From contig JAZHRO010000036.1 of the NCBI GenBank assembly GCA_037157565.1, forward strand, positions 133,912,501 to 133,976,500: 64,000 bases of DNA, written 5' to 3'. A program made the translations under genes and the position numbers. Source of the stretch: Thalassia testudinum (taxonomy: Eukaryota > Streptophyta > Magnoliopsida > Alismatales > Hydrocharitaceae). Under the pieces are notes generated by a model that saw only the letters and a program-made list of their open reading frames with translations, ran no database searches and had not been told where the DNA came from. This document shows positions 34,653-45,427 of the stretch, piece by piece; positions within the stretch are counted from its first letter, which is position 1, and the number at the start of each line of letters is the position of its first letter.

Positions 34653-37398
34653 TGATGAGAACCTCATCATGAACCCTAACTGGCACATTTTAACCAAATA
34701 AAGTAAACAAAAGCTCCTACATAACCTAAGGGAAGGCCTAATTCAAGGAATTGTTAATATGAGAATAAAACACGATATAAGGGGTAAAATTGCAATTTTA
34801 CCATTGCAGTGCATCAACGGGAATTCTAAGGGTTTAGACATAGTTCAAGTAAACCTAATAAAAGAAAAAGTGGGGTGATTTGGTCTGAAAAGGGTTATGG
34901 TGACATCCAGGAATTAAATGACATTCTTCAACCTTAAAACAAATCCACTTTAATTCACGAAGTTTCAGGCAAGATAAAAATCAACTAAACCCTCTAAAAT
35001 TCATGGAAAAATATCCCCTAGGGTTTAGAACCTTCAATTTGGCTTTTGGAACCTGTTTTGACCTAGATTAGGGTCCAAGCTTAATATTTGACTTAATTTG
35101 GGTTTTTGTACAAAATATCTAGTGAAACGAGGTCAAACCTAAAATCAAACTTCACCAATGGATTCCTTAGGTCCAAATTAGGTTTGTACCAAAATTTAGA
35201 CTCAAGGGAAGGCCATTTTGACCTATTGTGCAAAATAGTCCACCCAATTACATTTTGGCCCTTAACTTTTGAAATCCCTTGCGAAAACCCCCTCAACTTT
35301 CTCGTCAATTTCTTCATTCAGGTCCCTCTGCCATTGCAGCATACCGCTTGCGACGTTGCGAGGCGATTTTCTCCTTGTTTGCCTGGGGAGCTGCTCCCAG
35401 ATGTGAAAGGGGAGCTCCCCATACCCTGAATCGCCCCATACCTCTCGTGCAAACGCTCGAGAGGTATGGGTATCCCCTCCTGCCATGCCTCCGACGATGA
35501 CTTCTGGCCGCCTCCTTGCGAATAACCTCCTGCTCGTGCCTATTTAAGCAAGCCCAGATCATTCGGCACCTCCCAAGCTTCCTTTGGCCCGAGATCTCTC
35601 CTATTCATCTCTCACCAACTCCGGTCAACTGCCAGAGCTTCCGGTGACATTCCCTCTCCTCTCTTGTTGCCCTGCCACCATATCAGTGGCAGGGTTAACT
35701 CCGCCGTCTTCCGCTGCGCTGCACCATACCAACGGGCACCCTCCAGCCCCTCTTCCTCATCGCCGTTCTCTTGCCCTGGTATCTTCGTCTCTAGTGACGG
35801 TAGCACCGGCCGCTCACCACTTCCGCACCTCCCCCTTCACTCTGGACTCGTAGATAGGTTTCTCTTACTCTCACCTTTATTCCCCCCCTGTTAATTTGTT
35901 GTTTCGACCCCTCGACATCCACTGTCCATTACCACCTTCTCCACCTCCGGCCAGACCTCCGGCCAGGTGCTCCCGTCATTCCACTCACGCATCCACCTCT
36001 CCAAACACCTCAGAAGCTCTGCTACCTCCCACTGATCATTTTCCCCCTCTCCATCAACCACGACACTCTCCACACACTTCTCCCAAACACACCCACCAGC
36101 ACGCACACAGTTTTACCTAGCCACGCATTCACGGCCACTGTCACGCCATGCCACCACTCCCATCACGTTCGCCGTGCTCTGGCGAAGCTCGCTGAGCATT
36201 TTGACAGGGTTGCAAGGCCGTATTACTGATTTTAGGTTTCGAGCTTCTGTCGCCATTGACGTCGAGCTTGGAGCAAGCTTGCAAGCTGCTCCAAGCCTTT
36301 CCTGCTCCAGGGGACTCACCCAGGTTGCGTGGAAGACCTTCTCGTGCAACTCCAGGTCTTCGGTTGGCAGCGAAGGCCTCGGTTGGAGTGGTAATTGCTC
36401 GCGCTTTCTGCTGCAGGCGCGCGAGAAAGGGTGGGACGTTTAGTCCCACCTTGTAAGTTTGTGAGCGCCCTGCGGCACATAAAGTGAAAAAGTGATTGAG
36501 GCTTATCGCCTCAGTGACACGGGGTGAGGTCCCTCTCACCCGCTCACCTAGCCTTGTCCGCGATCACCCCCTCGCGGACCTGGCCTGACCCGTTTACCTA
36601 AGCCTAGCACACCTCTCCCACCACTGCATGCCGGTGGGCCTAGTCCCAGGTGCGTACACCCGACCCGTATACCTGAGAAGGCTCTAGGAGAGCGAACCCA
36701 AGAGAGAAATGGAGCGAGAGAGACAAGGGAAGGGTAGGGTAGGTTTTGCTTAACCGGGTGCCCGTGCAGGGAAGCTAAAGAAGAAGAAGGAGGAAGAAGA
36801 GGCAGAAGAAAAGGAAGAGGCTAAGGACTTAGCTGCATCAAAGAGCAGGAGCTAAGGAAGAAGGAGAAGGAAAGGAAGAAAAAGAAGAGTCAGGAGTAGA
36901 AGTTGAAGTGGAGAAGTCAACTGAAGAAGAAGAAGGCACAGTGTAGAAAGAAAGGAAGAAAAAGAAGAAGGAGGAGGTGCAACTCAACAATGAAGAGTTG
37001 AAGCCAAAGAAGGAAGCTACAGTTGAAGAGGATAGAAGAAGAAAAAGCCAAGAAGAAGAAGCAACAGCAGCCAAAGAGAAAGGAAGAAGAAGAAGACGAG
37101 CACTGTAGCAAACGCTACTTAAGATGTCTGATTCATGGAATCAGACATCTAAAGACAGAAAGAAGAAGAGAGAAGAAAAGAAGAGAAGAAAAATTTTTAT
37201 TCACTCTCTCTTTAATTTCTGTAAAGCAGTATATTGTAGTGAATTATGAATTTTTATGCTTCTAGAATTAAGTTTGCTCCCTGAGTTCGACCTCGGAACA
37301 TTCTAAATTTTGAGTAATAAATAAATTAAATTGATCATTGTTTTTCGCAACATACTACAACAAACATATCTTGAAAACACTGCAAAATCGGCTGATCA
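34653..37398 (+). repeat. 3' LTR of element A
   Basis: It begins TGATGAGAACCTCATCATGA and ends GGCTGATCA. It matches the 5' LTR throughout with small indels (for example around 35400-35430). It carries the hairpin at 36430-36450, the purine tract around 36775-37110, the perfect inverted repeat at 37122-37150 and GCTCCCTGAGTTCGACCTCG near 37273. It is followed by ATGAT, the right target duplication. Confidence 0.9.
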
Positions 37399-37419
37399 AT
37401 GATCCTCCGCACGCCACAC

Positions 37420-39330
37420 TGATGGGAGCACCATCATAGTCCTTAACTGGCCACTTTTAGTCTAGAATAAAAGATAAAAAGCTCTTACATATCCATCTGA
37501 GGGTTATATCTCCACCTTATTATGCTTTGAGAAGAAAATAAGAAACTAGGGTTAATTCTATAATTTTAACAGCATATCATGAATATAATATCGAAGGGGT
37601 TAATTAAGGGTGAAATAAAGGTCAAATGAGCATTAAAGTCTAATAAGTGGGTCCATGAAGATAGAACAGGTTTTCGTGCATTTCGAGAATTTAAAGTAAC
37701 CCAAAAAACTAATTTCAGACCTGCTTAAATAACAAAGGTTCTGGTCATGATAAATTCCATCGAAACCATCTAAAAATCAAATAAAAATATTCTATAAGAT
37801 TTGGTACCCTTGATTTGACCTTTGAAACTCATTTTAACCTAGAATAGAGTCTTAGAAAGTTACCCTAATTTAGGATTTTATGCAAATTACCCAACCAAAC
37901 TTGGTCAAAACTAAAATCCAGCTTCACTACTAGATTTCTTGGGTCCAAATTAGATTTTTACCAAAATTTGAACTTAATCAGCGATCATTTTGACTTAGTT
38001 TTCAATTTGGTACATTTAAACTCTTTCCCTCTCACATACACCCCTGACTTTCAAAAATCCTTGCGAATAGCCCCCTAACTTTGTCATCTTCTTTGTAGTT
38101 GGGTCCCTATCTCAAGGGCAGGTGCGAATCCACGCACCCGAGCTCTCAATCAGGGATTCCTCTTTGATTGCTTGGCCAATCCCTTCCAAAATTGGAAGGG
38201 ATGAGCCTGAGGAGATCCCTGATCATCTAAACCTAATTCTAAATTCCAAATCCTTCCATGTTGCTCGTGCGAATCCTTGGACTTCAAGAATTTTCCCTTC
38301 TCAAAATTCGAGCTTCTCAAGCTTGTTTCCAAGCTTGGAAGCTCGCTTGAAGCACTATAAAAAGGTCCCCCTCGTCAGGTCAAACTCAGCAAGTTTTTGG
38401 CCCAGAAAACCCTCTTCTCCCCTACCTCCAGCCAACTCCAACTCTGCTCTGGAGACTCCCTTCCTCTGGTCTTCCTTGCTTGCTGCCACATACTATAGGT
38501 AGTAGGTTCATCCTCCCCAAGTTCCTTCGCACCTCGCCATACCTACGCGGGGCTCTCTACCCTTTCAGAACGTTGTCGTTCAACCTTTAGAGCACCTTCA
38601 TCTCCGGCAATGTCCAATCATAGCTGGTGTCATCTTCGCATCTTTGTCATCTACAACCACCCTCAGTCGACTCTACACCACCTACTGATCCACTTCACAC
38701 CCTCGCTACCCGCTTCAGAACGCTCCTGATAAACGTCAGTTTGTCATCATTCTTATGCATTAAAACAAACCTTGCTCTGAGGATTTTGCTCCGCAAATGG
38801 ATTTTTTGGGTTGCATTTAGGCATCAATTAGTTTAGGCATGCATTGCATTTTTTATTGTGTTTTTAATGAGCTTTTCGAAGTGTTAGGGACAAACAGATT
38901 GACAGATCTCCAAAACCCTAGTACTCTTGAAGGCAACTGGTGAACGGTAAGCTTAATCAAGCTAGGACTCTGCCAATTCCAGTTCATCATGGCTGGATAC
39001 CAGTTCCCTTGGATTATGGTTAGCTCCATTCAGCTCATCTTAGCTAAATGGTAGCTCAAGGCTGCTCATCCTAGCTCAACCCAGCTCAGATCCAGCTCAA
39101 CTTAGTTGAGTCTAGCTCATCTCAACTTCCATTAGTTAACTGGGAGATCTAGCTAGCTTAACTGAGTTGACAGGAGTCCATCTCAGTTGACCCATAGCTC
39201 ATTCCAACTCCAACCAGCTCATGGCAGCTAGACTCCATGCTAGCAGAGCTACTACTTGTCAATTAGTAGCTTAGCTAGCTCTAGAGTTCTCATCAGAGGC
39301 AGTTCCAGCTCAACCTATTTCCAGCTAGGT
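37420..39330 (+). repeat. F: 5' portion of an A-type LTR, end missing
   Basis: It begins TGATGGGAGCACCATCATAG, like the solo LTR at 52247 (TGATGGGAACACTATCATGA), and follows it through GGTTCTGGTCA and TTGGGTCCAAATTAGA-type blocks to a TATA box (CACTATAAAAAGG, 38353-38365). The last 340 bp are an AGCT-rich segment. The usual LTR end is not present in this orientation; LTR piece H in the opposite orientation begins here. Confidence 0.7.
38950..39325. repeat. AGCT-rich low-complexity segment
   Basis: I count about 21 AGCT tetramers in some 375 bases, often as CAGCTCA or TAGCTCA, with irregular spacing. It occupies the place where other A-type LTRs have the GAA tract. Confidence 0.7.
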
Positions 39331-39666
39331 TTGTTAGTCGCTCTGAATCGGATTTTAAAATCAATGCGGTGTAGTATAGATTGAATCAGCGCAAAAAATA
39401 AATAAAATTTATAACTCGAATGGAATTCCAAGGTCGAACATAGGGAGCAATTGGTAAAATAGTTCTCGAAATTGCAATTCAAGCAAATATATGAGCAATT
39501 TATAATAGAATTCCAAGCGGCAATGATATATAAATGAATGAGAATGTCAATAATGCAAAAAGAATGAGGTAAAATGGTGATTTGAATCACCAATTACCCC
39601 TTACAATTATATTAAATAACTCAATAGTACTAATCAATCTAAATCTACGTAGGATAAGTGCACAGT
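39331..39666 (-). repeat. H: 3' end of an A-type LTR, minus strand
   Basis: Read on the minus strand it contains GGTGATTCAAATCACCATTT, TTGCTCCCTATGTTCGACC, an AT-rich stretch with ATAAA signals and the end TAACA. The same order is found at 54700-54922. The rest of the LTR is cut off by the LTR starting at 39667. Confidence 0.7.
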
Positions 39667-41325
39667 TGATATAGACACATACATCTATTTAGGTTAAAAT
39701 GCCTAATCATGCATGTTCCTAGGCTTAGATTTGCATTTCATGTTATAAATATTCCATTACATTCATCATTCTGCATTTAGAGCAGTTGTATATATTTTTG
39801 GTTAATTAGGTCCTTTTTATGGTCAGGAGAGGAGAAGATTTATTTTAAGGCCTCAGATGGATGATCGGACCGTATGGATCTGATCAGGACGATTATCGGA
39901 GTCTCGTAGCATCATACGAAGTTTGAGGAAGATCAACGGCCAGGGGGCAATGTGACATCCATACAGGCTTTGGATGAAAAATTTGACCGTATGGATGGAT
40001 CCAGAGCAACGATTGCAGTCCAGTAATGCGGGAATCATGTTGATCTGAGCACCGTGGTATCCCCTGCAACAGAAAGAAGAATGGACGGCCCAGATGGCAC
40101 CACGTGGTTCCATCCAGGCCACCCAACATCGGCTAGCATCAGCCACGACCTTCATTCCCAGCCGTTGGATCTTGATCCAACGGTTGAGAAGCCTTCGCAC
40201 CGCACGCCTCCTCGCGACTCAAGGGAGACCCCAGCGCAACGGCTGAGTGCTCTCTGCGGATCAAGGGGTACAGGTTCGAGACCCACGGATGCCCCAAATC
40301 AGAATTGGACGCATGCAGCGAGCACAAGCATGCGCGTCCGCAAGCGCGTGCACAGCCAACGCAGCGCTAGCATGGGAGCACGCACGCACGATCAGGGGCG
40401 TGTGATGCGTGGACCAGTTGCATGTGGGCGAGTAATCGATTGGCGCTAGCCTATAGGGATGCCTGAGTTGGACCTACAGTGACGCTTACAGCCGTCGCTA
40501 ATTGTTTGCAGGCGCAAGGCTAGCTATGTGCTTGAGTGGGCGTGAGCTAGTTATAGCGACGTTTACAGCGACAATCTAGAGGTCGCCAATGGCCCCATGC
40601 CTATTCTAGCCTTTTCTCCTCGGCTATAAAAAGACCTAAAACTCCTCCCTTCCAAGCCATCTCTACCTACTCTACTCCCACCTGCTCCGAAGCTCTAGCA
40701 AGCCTACCAATGCTCTGTTAGAGCTTGTTCTCAAGCTCCCAAGGCACCTATTAGTGTAACGAAACTCTGCCCCACCAAATACTGCTCCATCTTCCCATTC
40801 CCATTCATAGGTCGCCTTGGAGCCATCCTACCACCTCCATTCCTGTAGCAGATCATCTCTGCCTTCTCACTTCCATTCTGGAGCTGCGGTGAAGCTTTCC
40901 TCTACCCGACATCCATCCGCATCTCACCTCCGTTGTCCTACTTCTCAACTCCTTCATCCGAGCTTCCGCCAGGTGTTGTCGTCTCACCAAACAGTCGCTT
41001 TGGGAGATTTCTTCTCACCTCCCTCTCTTTTTATGTTTTCTAGATTATTGTAATTGACATTCATGCAATATATCATATTTGATTCCATCTCTCTCTTGTG
41101 ATTGATTGTCATTTTATTTCAAAAACAAAAAAAAACTAAACCCTAAAACACCAAAAAGAAACAAATCGAAGAGCGATTTTCAGACAAAGTAAATGTCGCC
41201 TCCCTGTGTTCGACCCAGGACTCCCTTGGAGTTTCGATATAAATTATATTTGATCATGAGTTTTACAACTACGACGACGGGTTACTCGTAACCCTGATTT
41301 CAAACACGCGAAACCCATGCGATCA
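39667..41325 (+). repeat. LTR upstream of c (C-type)
   Basis: It starts TGATATAGACACATACATC and ends GCGATCA. The block ATGCATGTTCCTAGGCTTAG and most of the rest follow the LTR of C. A TATA box (CGGCTATAAAAAG) lies at 40620-40632 and GCCTCCCTGTGTTCGACCC at 41198. The left flank ACAGT would be a target duplication. Confidence 0.8.
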
Positions 41326-41328
41326 TTG

Positions 41329-41347
41329 TGACACTGTTGCCGATGGA
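41329..41347 (+). promoter_or_regulatory. Primer-binding site of c, decayed
   Basis: TGACACTGTTGCCGATGGA is the tRNA-Asp site with several changes, three bases after the LTR. Confidence 0.7.
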
Positions 41348-41601
41348 GGCAACGCTCTTTGGTTTTTTTCGCATTTTTTCCGCCTTACCTAACTTTTATC
41401 TCACCTTTTCTCTGATCTTACTATGATTGCAGGTACTCCTCCGAGGCGGGCCAAAGTGGTTAGATCGGAGAAAAGTGCGGATGAAGGTTTTGTAAGTTTT
41501 CCCCCACTTCCCCACCCACTAGTTCATTTCACCACACTAATAACTCAAACCCAAATCAACTTAGGTGCTTTTATAAACCTTAGGATAGATTTGGTTGTTT
41601 C

Positions 41602-43312
41602 TGTAATTTGCCTACTCGGAGGGGGTGAGATCGGCGTGACATAAAAAATGCAGAATTGAAATACAAATAATCTCACAAAGTACACAAAGATTTTTATGTG
41701 GAAACCCAAACCGGGTGATAACCACCACCTAACCCTCTCGAGTTAGGATTTTCCGATCAACCAAGTTGATCAAAATCCACTAAACGAATCACTTTAAACG
41801 AGGGTGATTCAACCTCAACTACAACCACGCTACAAGTGCGAGGGTAACGTTCCTCAACCCCTTCTCTCCACGAGAAGGATTTTGTCCCACGAAGGAGATG
41901 GGAATTCGCAAAGCGAATACCCAACCAAATAACAAAGATAAGATGACAATAATCCTATAGAACCAACAAAGTAATATTAAACCTAGGCTTCTATAAGAAA
42001 TATGATGCTTCCCTTTGAAAGGAGTGCGTTGGCGACGCGGATGCGTGAACAACACAACGGTGCTACGTCGCTCTCGTGAACTACGGCGGGAGAGCGGGTG
42101 CGCAAAGCTTGATTCTCTCAAGATGTAGAACTTGAGCTTTGAGAGTAAGAGAGACACAAAATGGTAGAAAGTATGTTGCTTGGGTGTGTCTTGTGTTTCT
42201 AGGTGTGTGTTGGTGTGCAAGAGGTTCCCCTCTATTTATAGAGGCCATAGGAAGGCTTTGGATGGCTTAAGAAAGGCTCCATAGCCGTTGGGTGCAAAGC
42301 CCAAGTGAATCAACCCGAAATCAGGAACAATCATTGCACTGACAGGGTTATCAGACGTCTAATTCTGGCATCAGACGTCTGGAAGACCACTTTAAGACGT
42401 CTGATTTCAAGGTCAGACGTCTGATTTCAAGGTCAGACGTCTGATTTCGTGCGGGTTCCTTCCTGACTTGAATCAGATCTAAATAGGGTTCTTGTGCAAG
42501 TGCATCAGACGACATACAGGACGTCTGGCACTATGTCTGGACGTCTGGAAACCTACTTTTTCGTGGGAATGGATTTGCAATGGCTAGAAAATCTGTGAGA
42601 AGAGATTTTCGGGTCAGTCGAGGCAAAACGGTCAATTATCAGACATCTGAAAGGGCTTAAGGACGTCTGATAAGGCTCTAACGGTCATATCCTTGAGTGT
42701 ATGGTAAGAGAGCCAACGGTCCACTAATTGGACGTCTGGCAAAGTCATCAGATGTCTCCTAAGACGTCTGGTATAAGGTCTGGACGTCTTATTTCATCAG
42801 ACAGAACTAACTATGTCCAGCCTAAACGTTATCAGACATCTGAATCAACAGTCAGACGTCTTAAAATACATTATCAGACGTCTGATTTGGGAATTAGACG
42901 TCTGGAAATGTTGTTTGAACCCTATATTGGTTTTCTAAGTTCTCTACAGAAAACCTAAGTATCCTAGGGTTGTGCCGGTGTTCCTAGGACTACTGTTAGG
43001 GTACTTTGAGGCTCTTTAACATAATGTTCTAAGGAAATAAAGAGCAAGAAAATAAAGATAAAAGTACAAGAAAGGAATAAATAGAATTCTATCCTATTCT
43101 TCTTGTCCTTCCATCTTCAATCTATCGCTCCTCGCGAATCTCCTCTGTTTTCCATCAAGCTCCTCCAATCCATCCTGGATGCGAGCTCGAATTCCGTCTA
43201 ATCACGTCTACATTTGCAATTGACCTGAAATCTAAGACTCCAACTGTAAATGTTAAATAACATGTGTTTTGTTATCATCAAAACAAATGATCGTGGTGCT
43301 CTAGCACCAACA
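41602..43312 (-). repeat. 3' LTR of the Sirevirus-type element
   Basis: On the plus strand it runs from TGTAATTTGCCTACTCGG to AGCACCAACA, 1711 bp. CTCTATTTATAGAGG (42229) is the TATA region. Between 42351 and 42905, upstream of the promoter in element sense, lie about 14 exact GACGTC sites, many as TCAGACGTCTGA. Confidence 0.9.
42351..42905. repeat. Cluster of AGACGTCT palindromes (left Sirevirus LTR)
   Basis: About 14 exact GACGTC sites plus three near-copies (AGACATCT, AGATGTCT) occur in 555 bases at irregular spacing. GACGTC with its ACGT core is the C-box bound by plant bZIP factors. The right LTR has the matching cluster at 46179-46710, with some sites mutated. Confidence 0.85.
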
Positions 43313-43600
43313 ATCTCCCCCTTTTTGATGATGACAAAACCATAAATAATAATGCAAAAAATCCTCCCCCTTTTTGACATTATCAAAAAGGTTTGATTGA
43401 TTTTAAAATTTATATAACTCCCCCTTAAAACATGCTCTTCTATAAATTTCTTTTAACAAAGGTAATGTGCTCCCCCTTTTTTATAACAACAAGATAGCTA
43501 TTATTTTTCTCCCCCTTTCTAAAGGAAATTTAGCTAGCTTATATCTCCCCCTTAAAAATTGACAATTAGCTTATAATTTTTTTGCTCCCCCTATCTAAGT
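43313..43600 (-). promoter_or_regulatory. Multiple polypurine tracts of the Sirevirus-type element
   Basis: On the minus strand AAAAAGGGGGAGAT directly precedes the 3' LTR. Six more GGGGGAG tracts occur at about 43365, 43422, 43470, 43509, 43542 and 43584. Repeated tracts are known in Sireviruses. Confidence 0.75.
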
Positions 43601-43858
43601 GCTTATGATAAAAGGATAGGGTAAAGGGTTTTACCTCACCTACCATGGCTAATAAAATGGCCCGAATGGTGATGGTGGATGCCACATCGGATCGGGCTCC
43701 CATCCGTAGCTTGGAGGCCCGGGCATTGGCACCGGTCTCCAGTCTGGTGGTCGACGTGCGGCGGGTCCATCGTTTGTTTGCCGTCTCGTCGGTCTTCTTG
43801 TTCTCCTCCTTGGTCTACTCCTTGGTTCTCCCAACTCGAGTTTACCAGCCTTGAGTTT

Positions 43859-45372
43859 CTAGGTCCAGTCCTTTGTGTTGTAGTTATCCCTGAAACCTAC
43901 AAAACAAGATTCCAATTCTTTTTTCAGTATCCAAGTGGGCTTGGATACGGATCTGTTAGTGGGTCTCCTTGATGGAGATCCTTTCTCAATCTTAGGGCTA
44001 TATAGGTTATCTACCCTATTTATCAATTTATTTGATTTCTCCCTAAGATATGCAAGTTCATTTTCTATAATACTCATCTTAGCCTTTAAATAAGAAATTT
44101 TTATTTTTAGACTAACATTTTCCTCAATCAATTTATTATTTTCATTGATGAGGTTATGATTTTCTAATAATAGGTTATCATTTTTAGGACTAGCTTCTAG
44201 ATCCTTAAGTTTTATTTCTAACCTATCATTTTCACTTCTAAGAAAACTAAGATTCTTTTTCATGCTTTTATTTTCTATCTTAAGTGCTTTACTAACTTCA
44301 AAAAGTTCATTAAAAGCTTCTTGTAAGTTGTAACTTAGCTCGTTGTCTGAGTCGCTTCCGCTTTCGCTGTCGCTTCCTCTGGCCATGAAACCGAAGCAAG
44401 CGGTTTCTTCTTCTATGGACTTTTCTTCTTCTTCTTCCTCCGAGCTGGAATCGTCCCAAGTGGCTTGGAACGCCTTCTTCTTATATCTCTTTTCCTTTTC
44501 CTTCTTCTCCTTTTTGCGAAGAGGGCACTCTGGTCGTAGGTGCCCTTTCTCGTTGCAGTGGTAGCAACGTCTCGGACTTTCCTTCTTCTCCTTTTTCTCT
44601 TTCTTTAATTCCCTACAAAACTTGGAAAATTTTTTAAGTAAAATTCTAAAGTCTTCGTCGTCGAAACTTACCTCGCTATCCGACGCAGCTCTGAAGGCGA
44701 GAATCTTTTTCGATTTAGGCTCCGGTGTATCCTTCTTCTTCTGCTTCAACTTTGTCTCGTAGGCCATTAGATTGCCTAGGAGATCTTCCATGTTGAGCTC
44801 CTCCACTTCGTTTGCCTCCTTGATGGCGGTGACTTTTTGTTCCCATTCTGGTCCAAGGGAACGAAGAAGCTTCCCTTGAAGCTCCCCCTTGATGAAAGTC
44901 TTCCCTAAAGCTTTCAAGTTATTTACAATGAGAGTGAACCTAGTGTTCATCTCGCTTAAAGATTCGTTAGATTTCATTGAAAAAGACTCAAACTCTTGTG
45001 AAAGTAAATTCATTTTAGAAGTTTTTACCTTAGAGGTACCTTCGTGAGTTACCTCAAGTGTGTGCCAAATCTCGTATGAGGTGGCCTATTGCGAGATTCT
45101 GTTGAACTCCTCTGAGCTGAGCGCGCATACAACGCGGTCATTGTTTTCGCGTTGAGCGAGAGCTCCCGAATCTGTTGCTGCGAGTATCCTGTGGGGGGTT
45201 TTTGTGGAATGTCGAAGGGGGTCTCGCACCTGACCCAGACCATGAAATCGGTGGCTCGAAGCCACGTCTTCATCCGCAGCTTCCAGTAAGGGTAGTTGCT
45301 CCCGTCGAAGAATGGCGGACGAGTCGTAGACTGGCCCTCGGAAATCCTACCCGCGGAACTGCTTCCCTCCAT
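43859..45372 (-). pseudogene. gag: gag of the Sirevirus-type element
   Basis: The start MEGSSSAGRIS (45372) is chosen because it follows the primer site and begins the Gag N-terminal domain (FFDGSNYPYWKLRMKTWLRA). A frameshift near 45140 and an amber stop near 45088 separate this from the open frame 45013-43859 (384 residues). That frame has the UBN2-type region (EFESFSMKSNESLSEMNTRF), a CCHC knuckle with Cys150, Cys153, His158 and Cys163, a run of acidic residues and a long coiled coil (about residues 235-345). The frame ends in KELESCFVGF, just where protease should follow, but pol is missing. Confidence 0.85.
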
Positions 45373-45410
45373 AGATCTTCTTGCTGGGTTGTTATGCCAA
45401 AACAGCAAGA

Positions 45411-45425
45411 CCTGCTCTGATACCA
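45411..45425 (-). promoter_or_regulatory. Primer-binding site of the Sirevirus-type element (Met-i tRNA)
   Basis: TGGTATCAGAGCAGG on the minus strand, two bases from the 5' LTR, is the standard initiator-Met tRNA site of plant copia elements. Confidence 0.93.
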
Positions 45426-45427
45426 AT

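Larger units (their letters stand above)
10375..37398 (+). mobile_element. Element A: Athila-type Ty3/gypsy element with nested copies a and b
   Basis: The two LTRs are 10375-13169 and 34653-37398 (about 2.8 and 2.75 kb). A tRNA-Asp primer site, gag, protease, reverse transcriptase, RNase H, integrase, a 3' non-coding region and a polypurine tract follow in order. The target duplication is ACGAT (10370-10374) against ATGAT (37399-37403), one mismatch. Without a (7.8 kb) and b (5.5 kb) the element is about 13.8 kb, a plausible length for Athila elements. Many stops and at least three frameshifts show it is old and inactive. Confidence 0.92.

Noticed and set aside
36838..37111. Ser/Leu/Phe-rich proteins on the strand opposite the GAA tracts
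   Set aside because: They are by-products of a purine-rich low-complexity tract; the same occurs at each GAA tract.
42351..42905. A CRISPR-like array
   Set aside because: The repeats are 8-12 bp palindromes at irregular spacing in an LTR of a plant element; there are no constant-length spacers.
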